Source: Bacteroidales bacterium
GTDB taxonomy: Bacteria; Bacteroidota; Bacteroidia; Bacteroidales; Muribaculaceae
Length of the DNA: 36,869 bases
Direction of reading: 5' to 3'
Assembly (NCBI GenBank): GCA_004553485.1
Contig: SFLG01000007.1
Span: forward strand, 1 to 36,869
Shown here: piece after piece, positions 24,582-31,783 of the stretch
How the letters are laid out: each line of letters opens with the position of its first letter
How positions within the stretch are numbered: position 1 is the stretch's first letter
The notes under the pieces: generated by a model
What the model saw: only the letters and a program-made list of their open reading frames with translations
What the model was told of the DNA's origin: nothing
Database searches by the model: none
Position numbers and translations under genes: made by a program

Positions 24582-25682
24582 TTAATCAAAAACGAAGGTG
24601 GTGAGCAGCGGGTAGTGGTCTGACGAGGCGGTTTTGCCGCGCTCCATCGACACGGGCCGCAGGTTGCCCCGGTACAGCACATGGTCGATGCGGAACCAGA
24701 AGCGGTTGCGGTTGTAGGTGCTCATGTATCCCATGCCCACCTCGGGGTAGACCTCGCGCATGCCGCACTCATGCAAGCGGCGGAGGGCCCAGCAGCCGGG
24801 CACGTCGTTGAAGTCGCCGCACAGCACGGCGTTGGTGCCGCCGTAGACCTTTATATCGTGTACGAGGGCGTCGGCCTGGTCGGCACGCTTAGCCGCTGCC
24901 GCCGACAGCTTGCCCACAAGCTGCGAGCGCACCTCGCCCACGCTGGGGCGCTCCTTGCCACGGATGCTGGTCATCTCGCGGAACATCTGCTTGTCGTCGG
25001 CGGTGAGGCCGATGCTCTGCAGGTGCACCACAAACAGCGACACGCGCTCGCCGTGGATGTCGAGGCTGTAGGTGGCGCACGACACGGTGCTGTCGGCATT
25101 CTCGGTCACCGTATCGTGGTGGACCCGGACGGGGAACTTGCTCAGCAGCGTGATGCCCTCGGCGTCGCGCATTATATGCGGGTAAAGGGCGGCCACCGAG
25201 TCGATCTGACCCTGCGTGATGCAGTGATGGTCCCAGGCGCAGTGGTACTCAGCCTCTTCGATGGCCACCACGTCGGCGTTGCTGTTGATGATGTAGGAGA
25301 ACATCGGGTTGAGCGAGTCGGGGTAGACCATGTCCACAGGCGCATAGTTGTGCACGTTGTATGTCAGCAGCGTCCAGCTCCGGGGCTTCTCGGCCTCGGT
25401 GAGCTTGTGCGGGCCGGGGTGGAAGGGGAAGTTGTCGACGTAGGCGGGATAGCCGGCCACCATGCACAGCACAGCCACCAGGGCGGCGAGCTTGCTCCAT
25501 ACCAGGTCGACAAGCAGCAGGGCGAGCATGACGAAGGCGAAAATCGGTGCCGTCATGGCCACCACCGCCGCCAACGGCCACGTGCGCGGGTCGATGCACC
25601 CGGCCCAGGCCGAGAATATCAGGCCCACACCCGTCACTGCCGTTATCACCAGCAGGCTTATGGAGGCTATCCGTCTATACAT
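24582..25682 (-). CDS. membrane-anchored endonuclease/exonuclease/phosphatase-family protein
   Basis: The 366 residues begin with three membrane helices (about 7-29, 35-60, 64-82), followed by an EEP catalytic domain, probably on the outer face. Motifs in order: LLTYNVHNY near 108, VVAIEEAE near 138, VVHLQSIGL near 220, LCGDFNDVPG near 290, RIDHVLYRG near 334 and SSDHYPLLTTF at the end. All expected metal and catalytic residues are present. Substrates in this superfamily range from nucleic acids to phosphodiester lipids, so the reaction is not assigned. It is the third gene of the rhomboid operon, 25 nt after the second rhomboid. Confidence 0.88.
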   Translation of the reverse strand: MYRRIASISLLVITAVTGVGLIFSAWAGCIDPRTWPLAAVVAMTAPIFAFVMLALLLVDLVWSKLAALVAVLCMVAGYPAYVDNFPFHPGPHKLTEAEKPRSWTLLTYNVHNYAPVDMVYPDSLNPMFSYIINSNADVVAIEEAEYHCAWDHHCITQGQIDSVAALYPHIMRDAEGITLLSKFPVRVHHDTVTENADSTVSCATYSLDIHGERVSLFVVHLQSIGLTADDKQMFREMTSIRGKERPSVGEVRSQLVGKLSAAAAKRADQADALVHDIKVYGGTNAVLCGDFNDVPGCWALRRLHECGMREVYPEVGMGYMSTYNRNRFWFRIDHVLYRGNLRPVSMERGKTASSDHYPLLTTFVFD

Positions 25683-25707
25683 CGGGATACGTTTATCTTA
25701 TATGCGT

Positions 25708-26550
25708 TTATTTTATATGTGAGGACAATTCAAACAGTCGGGCACGCTGCGCGGGGGTGATGCCGGCGTAGCCGTGGCGGCGGACATCGTCGAGCAGACG
25801 GTCCAGCTCGGCCTGTTCGGCCGGTGTGAGGCCGCGGCGGGGGTACGGGCCGTAGGCGCTGCCGCGGGGGCCGGCGTCACGGTCGCCGTAGAAGTTCGGC
25901 CTGTTTCCGGCCGAGGCCGTGCGGCGTGTTAGGTACAGAGCGACAAGCACTCCGGCAAGCGCGCCGGCGGCGTGGGCGGCCACCACTCCGGCATCCTGGA
26001 TGGCCGACGAGGTAAGCATCACCAGCACTATCACCACCAGCGACAGCCAGCGCACCTCCATCTCGCCCAGCAGCATCAGCTGCACCTTGAAGCGGCCGCG
26101 CATTATGCCCGTCATGGCGACGACGGACAGCACCGAGCTGCTCGAGCCGATAAGTATCAGCACACCCGTCATGCCCAGCGCGCCGGCAGCCACAAAGGTC
26201 ACGCCGGCCACCAGTCCGCCAGCTATATAGGCGGCCAAAATCTGCCGCCCGGTGATGCCGAGACGCACGGCCATCATGCCGAACAGCCACAGCCACAGCA
26301 TATTGCTGAGCAGGTGCATGAAGTCCCACTGGGTAAACATATAGGTGAACAGCGTCCAGGGCGCGGTAAGGGCCGCGGCGGGATAGGACGGCAGGGCCGT
26401 CAGCCGCACAACGTCCACGGTGGAGACGCCGAACCATACGGCAATGCGGATGACAAGAAAGACGGCGAGGTTGGCTGCCATCAGCCCCCACAGCTCCAGG
26501 CCGCCAAGGCGGCGGGCGCCGTCGATGAATTTATTGATACCGTTGCTCAT
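25708..26550 (-). CDS. rhomboid-family protein with C-terminal DUF6576-like region
   Basis: This 280-residue intramembrane serine-protease homologue has six predicted membrane helices. WTLFTYMFTQWDFMHLLSNMLWLWLFG (about 65-91) is the typical rhomboid loop and second helix. The expected catalytic pair would be Ser137 and His193 (AAHAAGALAG). The serine motif reads GSSSS where active rhomboids usually have GASGA, so activity is uncertain. After the membrane domain comes a Gly/Arg/Tyr linker and a helical tail (LTPAEQAELDRLLDDVRRHGYAGIT), as seen in Bacteroidota rhomboids. It is the middle gene of a three-gene operon, 30 nt after the first rhomboid. Confidence 0.87.
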   Translation of the reverse strand: MSNGINKFIDGARRLGGLELWGLMAANLAVFLVIRIAVWFGVSTVDVVRLTALPSYPAAALTAPWTLFTYMFTQWDFMHLLSNMLWLWLFGMMAVRLGITGRQILAAYIAGGLVAGVTFVAAGALGMTGVLILIGSSSSVLSVVAMTGIMRGRFKVQLMLLGEMEVRWLSLVVIVLVMLTSSAIQDAGVVAAHAAGALAGVLVALYLTRRTASAGNRPNFYGDRDAGPRGSAYGPYPRRGLTPAEQAELDRLLDDVRRHGYAGITPAQRARLFELSSHIK

Positions 26551-26580
26551 CTGTATAGTCTGTATCGTTGACGGGGGGCA

Positions 26581-27309
26581 TCAGTACCACCCGTTGAAGG
26601 TTCCGCGTTTTTTCCAGTAATACAGCAATCCGAAGCCAAAAATCATTCCGCCGAGGTGGCAGAAGTGGGCCACGCCGTCGGCCACACCGCCCACGCCGAG
26701 CAGCAGCTCGATGACGGCATAGCCGGTCACCATCCACTTGGCCTTGATGGGCACGGGGATGAACATCAGAAACATCTCGCGGTCGGGGTAGAGCATTCCG
26801 AACGCCAACAGCACACCGAAGATGGCACCGGAGGCGCCGACGGTGCCGGTGTTTACCAGGCCCGACAGGCTGGCCGCCGTCGGGTCAATGAAGACCTTGT
26901 TTTGAAGCAACGCCGTCCAGCCTTCATCGATAATCTGCGAGTACTCGGCAGCAGTGAAAATGTCGTGGTACTTTATCAGCATCAGGGCAAAGATGCCGAA
27001 CTGGATGAAGGCCGCGCCGATGCCGCAGCTGAGGTAGTAGACAAGAAAACGTTTGCTGCCAAGCGTCCACTCTATTATGCCGCCGAACATCAGCAGGGCG
27101 AACATATTGAAAAACAGGTGGGTGAAGTCGCCGTGGATAAACATATATGTCAGCGGCTCCCAGAAGTGGAAACCGGGGCTCTCCGGGTAGCGGAGCGCGC
27201 AATAGAGGTCGATGTTGGCGCCAATCCTGGGCACCAACGTCATCGCCACAAAGATAATCGCATTGATTATCAACAAATTCTTAGTGATGGGAGGCAGGTT
27301 GCGAAACAC
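26581..27309 (-). CDS. rhomboid intramembrane serine protease
   Basis: The 242-residue polytopic protease has a canonical active site: Ser160 in GASGAIFG and His218 in AHFCHLGG. The WEPLTYMFIHGDFTHLFFNMFAL segment at 50-72 is the usual L1 loop and second helix. It should cleave transmembrane substrates within the inner membrane. Compared with simple bacterial rhomboids it has a loop of about 30 residues (113-145) between helices. It is the promoter-proximal gene of an operon with a second rhomboid and the EEP protein. Its leader contains the 27331-27410 repeats. Confidence 0.93.
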   Translation of the reverse strand: MFRNLPPITKNLLIINAIIFVAMTLVPRIGANIDLYCALRYPESPGFHFWEPLTYMFIHGDFTHLFFNMFALLMFGGIIEWTLGSKRFLVYYLSCGIGAAFIQFGIFALMLIKYHDIFTAAEYSQIIDEGWTALLQNKVFIDPTAASLSGLVNTGTVGASGAIFGVLLAFGMLYPDREMFLMFIPVPIKAKWMVTGYAVIELLLGVGGVADGVAHFCHLGGMIFGFGLLYYWKKRGTFNGWY

Positions 27310-27330
27310 GAGAAAAACAAGTTTAAGCGT

Positions 27331-27410
27331 TGGCGCCTACGGCGCAGTATTGGCACTTCGTGCGGTATTGGCGCTACGTGCGGTATTGTACCATCGCGCG
27401 GCAGTGACGG
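27331..27410. repeat. GCCAATACCGC-core repeat, copy 2, in the rhomboid leader
   Basis: On the minus strand GCCAATACCGC occurs twice exactly 18 nt apart, and a variant (GCCAATACTGC) follows after another 18. The interspersed parts (CACGTAGC, CACGAAGT, GCCGTAGGCG) are mini-hairpins. The block lies between the -7 box at 27470-27477 and the rhomboid start, so it should be transcribed as leader RNA. It shares the core and the flanking CGCGCGGCAGT with 2884-2968. Confidence 0.6.
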
Positions 27411-27469
27411 CACACTTAGTGCTTTTATGTTTGATTAAATTTTAAGCTTTGCGTTTATTATTTAATGTG

Positions 27470-27477
27470 CAAAGATA
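27470..27477 (-). promoter_or_regulatory. -7 box of the rhomboid operon
   Basis: TATCTTTG on the minus strand matches TAnnTTTG. No good -33 box is seen. The resulting leader is about 155 nt. Confidence 0.55.
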
Positions 27478-27612
27478 CGGCCTTTTCGCCGCAATGCGGA
27501 GCGTTGGCGGCGGTTTTCACTTTTTTTAATTATGTAGGCGCGCGTGAGAGCGCCTGTCACCGTGCCCGACGGCCGGGTGGCGCCCCCGCTTTTAATTTTC
27601 CAAGGGGTACCC

Positions 27613-27690
27613 GGTAGGCTCATTAGATCAATTAGACCAATTAGCCTAAATGGACAAATTAACCCCCTTGGCCTCATTGTCCCATCCGGC
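27613..27690. repeat. 9-bp periodic array, CTAATTAG-related
   Basis: ATTAG or a close variant recurs every 9 bases at 27622, 27631 and 27640, followed by AAATG/AAATT at 27649 and 27658, and the phase persists in degraded form to about 27690. It lies in the 650-nt divergent gap between the rhomboid operon and hup. The rest of that gap (27478-27612 and 27691-27820) shows no gene or other signal. Confidence 0.6.
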
Positions 27691-27824
27691 ACTTTGGGCT
27701 CATCCGACCCATCCTTCCCGTCAGGTCCAAACTATCGAAAACCAAGCAAAAAGGGGTTTAAAGGGCCTGAAAAGAGGGGCCAAATAGACAAAATGCACGT
27801 TTTTTGCGATTTTTTTCTTTCTTT

Positions 27825-27865
27825 TTTGGTGAATATCAATGTTTTTTAGTATGTTTGCCAAACAT
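27825..27865 (+). promoter_or_regulatory. hup promoter with overlapping palindrome
   Basis: TTTG 27825-27828 and TATGTTTG 27850-27857 are 21 nt apart, a strong -33/-7 pair. The palindrome ATGTTTG-C-CAAACAT (27851-27865) overlaps the -7 box and reaches the expected start site, the position of a typical repressor operator. The leader is about 100 nt. Confidence 0.7.
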
Positions 27866-27962
27866 TTTGAGAAGGCACCGTGCACACGCCCGGTCGATTT
27901 GATAAATTTTCGGCCCGATATTACTTTTTACCAACAATCTATAAACCTTAAAATTCCAGATT

Positions 27963-28235
27963 ATGAACAAAAACGAACTCGTTGCCGCAATCGCCGAAAA
28001 GGCCGGCCTCACCAAAGTACAGGCTAAAGCCGCTCTCGACGCTACTGTAGAAGCTGTTACCAAGGCTCTCGCCGAGGGTGACAAGGTTGCTCTGATCGGT
28101 TTCGGCACCTTCGCCGTTGTTGAAAAGGGCGAGCGCACCGGCATCAACCCCCGCACCAAGGAAGCCATCAAGATCGCCGCTCACAAGGCTGTTAAATTCA
28201 AAGCCGGCGCCGACCTCGAAGCTGCCGTAAAGTAA
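27963..28235 (+). CDS. hup: DNA-binding protein HU
   Basis: HU is the small histone-like protein that bends DNA non-specifically as a dimer. The 90 residues cover the whole family: MNKNELVAAIAEKAGLTKVQAKAALDA helix pair, VALIGFGTFAVVEKGERTG sheet and the NPRTKE arm near 61-66 that inserts its proline into the minor groove. Codons are more biased to abundant forms (GCT, GTT) than in neighbours, as expected for a highly expressed gene. It has its own promoter and terminator. Confidence 0.97.
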   Translation: MNKNELVAAIAEKAGLTKVQAKAALDATVEAVTKALAEGDKVALIGFGTFAVVEKGERTGINPRTKEAIKIAAHKAVKFKAGADLEAAVK

Positions 28236-28271
28236 GCCACCGACCCCCACATCCCCTATTACGATAGTATC

Positions 28272-28300
28272 AGCGCTGTGCCCCTCGGCACAGCGCTTTT
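28272..28300 (+). terminator. hup terminator
   Basis: An 11-bp perfect stem (28272-28282 with 28287-28297) and a 4-nt loop are followed by TTT, 37 nt after the hup stop codon. Confidence 0.85.
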
Positions 28301-28330
28301 GCTATTGGCGCGTATTACCCCCAAAGCCCC

Positions 28331-28429
28331 GAACGCCCCTAAAGACCTTAATGACCTTAAAGTCCTTAAAGACCCGAACGCCCCTAACGACCTTAATGAC
28401 CTTAAAGTCCTTAAAGACCCTAACGTCCT
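28331..28429. repeat. 9-bp array organised as a 45-bp tandem duplication
   Basis: Bases 28331-28375 and 28376-28420 are direct copies with one difference, and a partial third unit follows. Each 45-bp copy consists of five 9-bp units, among them GACCTTAAT, GACCTTAAA and GTCCTTAAA. This is a third consensus type with the same 9-bp period as the CTAATTAG and TAGCTA arrays. It lies between the hup terminator and the mscS promoter. Confidence 0.75.
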
Positions 28430-28563
28430 TCCCGAACCACGACCCCAAGCCGGTGCCCAATCATGGAAATTCAGCCGCGATAGGGAAACGCCCGACGCGA
28501 CACCCCCTCCCCCGCGGCGAATGTAAAAAATACAAAAATATGCTCGGTGGCGCGGGGGAGCCG

Positions 28564-28594
28564 TTGGATATGTGGCTCTTTTAAGTTATCTTTG
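28564..28594 (+). promoter_or_regulatory. mscS promoter
   Basis: TTG at 28564-28566 and TATCTTTG at 28587-28594 are 20 nt apart, a good Bacteroidota promoter. A dyad (arms 28601-28610 and 28614-28623, one mismatch, AATTTGCCAA type) sits at the expected start site and may be an operator. Confidence 0.7.
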
Positions 28595-28669
28595 TGGCAC
28601 AATTTGCCAAATATTGGTAAATTAAACCATAACTCCATACTCTCCCGTCCGTTTTCTGACACTCTGTTT

Positions 28670-29827
28670 ATGACCCTTCCGTCTATTCTGCTGAATATTG
28701 CCGCCGCGGCCCAACCCGCCGACTCCGCCAAAGCCATCTCCAATATCAACGAAGGCCTGGCGGCGCTGAAAACACAGCCCCTCAATATGCTGCTCGACCG
28801 GATTATGCAGTACCTCGTGCAATTCTGCATCCAGTTGACCATAGCAATTCTGGTGTTTTATCTTGGCAAATTCATAATCAAGAAGATACACCGCTTCCTC
28901 AGCCGCATGCTGCTGCGGCGCGCCGTCGACCCGTCGCTGACCACCTTCCTGCTCAGCCTGGTACGAATAATCCTCTACTTCATCCTGCTGGTAACCGTCA
29001 TCGGCATCCTGGGACTGGAGACGTCATCGTTCCTGGCCCTCTTTGCCTCGGCCGGCGTGGCCATCGGTATGGCACTGAGCGGTACGCTGCAGAACTTTGC
29101 CGGCGGCGTGCTCATTCTCCTGCTCAAGCCCTACAAAGTGGGCGACTACATCGAGACGCAGGGATATGCCGGCACCGTCACCGAGATACAGATTTTCAGC
29201 ACAATCATAAACACCTTCGACAACAAGTCGATAATCCTGCCCAACGGCAGCCTCTCCACCGGCTCGATAAACAACTGGAGCAGAGAAGAATATCGCCGCG
29301 TAGAGTGGAGCGTCAGCATCTCGTACGGCGACTCGTTCCAGGTCGCCCGCGAGTACATCCTCAACATGCTTGAGGAAGAGCCCGAAATCGTGCGCATGTT
29401 TATCGAGGACGACAAACGCGACCGCGAAAACGCCGCCCGCGCCGCCGACGGCCTGCCCCCGCTGCCCGAAGTAATAGACAAAGAGCTCATCGACGAAGAC
29501 GGCGACGGCATCCCCGACTACTTGCAAAAGCCCCCTTCGTGGTGGCGCCGTATCCTGCACGTCCGCGGCCTCAACAAGGTCGCCAAGGTTGTCGACCGTG
29601 CCAACAAGACCGTGCACCTCGAAAAGGTAAACCGCGAGCCGACAGTGGTGCTCGACAAGATGGCCGACAGTAGCGTCGACATCAAGGTGCGCGCTTGGAC
29701 TACCTCTGCAAAATACTGGGAGGTATATTACCGCATCAACGAACGCCTGTACACCGAGCTGCCCGCCTGCGGCATCTCGTTCCCCTTCCCGCAGCTCGAC
29801 GTTCATCTCCACGACAAAAAATCCTGA
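28670..29827 (+). CDS. MscS-family mechanosensitive channel with cytoplasmic insertion
   Basis: This channel opens under membrane tension to release solutes during osmotic downshock. The 385 residues have TM1 (about 51-71), TM2 (91-115) and the pore helix TM3 (119-154) with the family motif GMALSGTLQNFAGGVLILLLKPYKVGD. The beta domain (155-205) and the final alpha/beta domain (from about 320, KMADSSVDIKVRAW... to SFPFPQLDVH) are normal. About 75 extra residues lie between them at roughly 245-319: charged, with DEDGDGIPD at 275-283 and a basic SWWRRILHVRGLNKVAKVV stretch. E. coli MscS has 286 residues. ATG 28670 is preferred; the frame is open to 28547 but crosses the promoter. An AraC gene follows after 20 nt. 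Confidence 0.92.
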   Translation: MTLPSILLNIAAAAQPADSAKAISNINEGLAALKTQPLNMLLDRIMQYLVQFCIQLTIAILVFYLGKFIIKKIHRFLSRMLLRRAVDPSLTTFLLSLVRIILYFILLVTVIGILGLETSSFLALFASAGVAIGMALSGTLQNFAGGVLILLLKPYKVGDYIETQGYAGTVTEIQIFSTIINTFDNKSIILPNGSLSTGSINNWSREEYRRVEWSVSISYGDSFQVAREYILNMLEEEPEIVRMFIEDDKRDRENAARAADGLPPLPEVIDKELIDEDGDGIPDYLQKPPSWWRRILHVRGLNKVAKVVDRANKTVHLEKVNREPTVVLDKMADSSVDIKVRAWTTSAKYWEVYYRINERLYTELPACGISFPFPQLDVHLHDKKS

Positions 29828-29847
29828 CCCTCCCCCTCCTCCGACGT

Positions 29848-30750
29848 ATGGAAAACTACCTGACCCTTAACAACCTGGGCAAGCTCGACGCCTTTGCCAC
29901 GACTTTCAGCCGCCTCGAAGACAAATATATGGTGGCCCGCCTGAAGGGCATTGCGCGCCCGCTGGAGCCGCTCGAAAAGCCGATGCGCATGTCCTGCATG
30001 ACCATTATGCTGTGCCGACGCGGCTCGATGGATGTCGAGCTCAACATGATACCCTACCACGTCAAGTCGAACAGCCTGCTGGTAATCTCGCCCCGCATGC
30101 TGATAAAGACGCCGGGCAACGACCTGTCGCGCCTCGACCTGTACGTGCTCTTCGTCAGCCAGGAGTTTCTGCTCGACGTCAACATCGACCTCAATACCAT
30201 CAACATACGCTCGCTAATCGAGAAGCAGACGCCCGTCCTGTCGGTCAGCGACGACGACACCAACAAGCTCATAAAATTCATAGACCTGCTCGACCTCAAC
30301 GCCCGCGAGCCCGAGTCGACGGTGTTCACCACCAACGTGGCACGGTCGCTGCTGGCCGGAGCCTTCTACCAGATTTTGAGCATCAACTTCAAGCGCCTGA
30401 GCAAGTTGCCCGACGAGAATGCCTCCACGCCGCGCCGCTCGACCTACGTGCACGACTTCATGCGCCTGGTGCACCTCAACTATACGCAGCACCGCTCGCT
30501 GTCGTTCTATGCCGAACAGCTGTACATCACCCCCAAATACCTTACGCTGCTCGTCAAAGAGGCCACGGGCCGCTCGGCCACACAGTGGATCAACGACTTC
30601 GTCATCACCGAGGCCAAGAACCTCCTGCGCTTCTCGGGCAAAAACGTGCAGCAGGTGGCCTACGCCCTCAACTTCAGCAACCAGAGCGCCTTCGGCAAAT
30701 ACTTCAAGCACCTCACCGGCATCTCCCCCACCGCCTACCAGAAAAAATAA
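29848..30750 (+). CDS. AraC-family transcriptional regulator
   Basis: The 300 residues contain an N-terminal effector-binding cupin-like domain (about 1-170, with MSCMTIMLCRRGSMDVELNMIPYHVKSNSLLVISP) and a C-terminal AraC double helix-turn-helix (about 195-298). The latter has LSFYAEQLYITPKYLTLLVKEATGRSATQWIND and VQQVAYALNFSNQSAFGKYFKHLTGISPTAYQKK, both complete. ATG 29848 is chosen since longer starts overlap mscS out of frame. It follows mscS by 20 nt, so it is likely transcribed with the channel. The signal it senses is unknown. Confidence 0.92.
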   Translation: MENYLTLNNLGKLDAFATTFSRLEDKYMVARLKGIARPLEPLEKPMRMSCMTIMLCRRGSMDVELNMIPYHVKSNSLLVISPRMLIKTPGNDLSRLDLYVLFVSQEFLLDVNIDLNTINIRSLIEKQTPVLSVSDDDTNKLIKFIDLLDLNAREPESTVFTTNVARSLLAGAFYQILSINFKRLSKLPDENASTPRRSTYVHDFMRLVHLNYTQHRSLSFYAEQLYITPKYLTLLVKEATGRSATQWINDFVITEAKNLLRFSGKNVQQVAYALNFSNQSAFGKYFKHLTGISPTAYQKK

Positions 30751-30770
30751 ACACCGGCGCACAGCCATTC

Positions 30771-30824
30771 AGCCAAAATAGCCATATCAGCTACTTTAGC
30801 TACCTTAGCTATTATAGTTAAGCG
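30771..30824. repeat. 9-bp periodic array, TAGCTA type
   Basis: AGCC/AGCT/AGTT recurs at 30771, 30780, 30789, 30798, 30807 and 30816, exactly every 9 bases. The array fills the convergent gap between the AraC gene and the muramidase gene and ends 3 bases before the latter's stop. No terminator hairpin is visible here. Confidence 0.65.
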
Positions 30825-30826
30825 GG

Positions 30827-31696
30827 TTACTTTTTGGCTTTGTACTTGGCGTAGGCGCGGGCAAGGCGGGTGTGGTAGCCGCGACGGGCGTAGGAGGGGC
30901 CGTTGAAGCGGCGGGCAAAGGCCGACCAGTTTTTGGCTTTGAGCAAGGGCAGCATACCCGTCTCGCGTATAAACTCGGCAAACAGCTCAAGCTGGTCGCG
31001 CTCCGACCGCGACATCAGGCGCACAAACTCGTCGGGCGACGAGGTGCCGCAGACCTTCCAGTTGAAGCCGCCAAGCTGAAACATTCCCCAGAACGTCCCC
31101 TCTATCGCCGTCTTGTCGTCGATGGTGCGGGCGGCGTCGAGACGTGCCTGCTGGGCGGCCTGGTAGCTGCCGTAGCGCGCGCGGTTGGGCTTGGCGAAAA
31201 CGACAGCGTGGCTGCGCTGGTAGCGCGACAGGTTGATTTTGTTGCGGGCGGCGAATTTGCGGAACATCGACAGGTCGAAGTTGATAATGGGCTTGCCGTT
31301 GGCCCAGAAGCCCTCGTGTTTGGCACCGGCCTCGATTTCCACAACAGCCTTGATGGCAGCGACCTCCACTCCCAGCTCCTCGGCCACCTCGCGGAAGTCC
31401 TCATCGGTGAGCCGGTCGGGGATGTGCTCGTACGACACGGTCTCGACGGCCTTAACGCTGTCGCTCTCCACGGCCTTAACGCTGTCGGTCTCCACGGCCT
31501 TAACGCTGTCGCTCTCCACGGCGACAGGGCCTGCCCCGGCCACCAGTGCGGTGCAGAGCAGCGACACAAGGGCAATCATCCAGCCCGGGCACAGCCGTTT
31601 GCCATACGTCTGATTTTCAAACGTCTGTTTGGCTCGCAGCTCCTTGCCGCGCGCTTTTGTGTTATTGGTCGCCGATGTCTTGATGTTAGTTTTCAT
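30827..31696 (-). CDS. membrane-anchored N-acetylmuramidase (DUF3380/PF11860-like)
   Basis: This is a predicted peptidoglycan hydrolase of 289 residues. A basic N-terminal region of 37 residues precedes one membrane segment (38-56, WMIALVSLLCTALVAGAG), suggesting a signal anchor. Residues 59-90 are four 8-residue repeats of the type AVESDSVK/AVETDSVK. The catalytic domain follows: LGVEVAAIKAVVEIEAGAKHEGF (candidate catalytic Glu 120 or 122), PIINFDLSMF, RYGSYQAAQQARLDAA, GTFWGMFQLGGFNWKVCG and WSAFARRFNGPSYARRGYH, matching the phage-derived muramidase family. ATG 31696 is chosen because the frame upstream runs through the pepD terminator. No phage genes are nearby, so a cell-wall housekeeping role is likely. 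Confidence 0.85.
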   Translation of the reverse strand: MKTNIKTSATNNTKARGKELRAKQTFENQTYGKRLCPGWMIALVSLLCTALVAGAGPVAVESDSVKAVETDSVKAVESDSVKAVETVSYEHIPDRLTDEDFREVAEELGVEVAAIKAVVEIEAGAKHEGFWANGKPIINFDLSMFRKFAARNKINLSRYQRSHAVVFAKPNRARYGSYQAAQQARLDAARTIDDKTAIEGTFWGMFQLGGFNWKVCGTSSPDEFVRLMSRSERDQLELFAEFIRETGMLPLLKAKNWSAFARRFNGPSYARRGYHTRLARAYAKYKAKK

Positions 31697-31722
31697 GGAA
31701 TAAAATTTTTCGGTCAGGAGAG

Positions 31723-31771
31723 AAAAACGGCAGCCGCCGGATGCAAATCGCTGCATCCACGACGGCTGCCG
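31723..31771 (-). terminator. pepD terminator
   Basis: Read on the minus strand, a long stem based on CGGCAGCCG (31771-31763) and CGGCTGCCG (31736-31728), with an inner TGGATGCA/TGCATCC stem, is followed by TTTTT. It lies 13 nt past the pepD stop. Confidence 0.85.
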
Positions 31772-31783
31772 GTGTTGGACGGG

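Noticed and set aside
28278..28526. Repeat protein with DLNDLKVLKDP units
   Set aside because: The frame arises because the array period (9) is a multiple of three; it starts inside the hup terminator and has no promoter.
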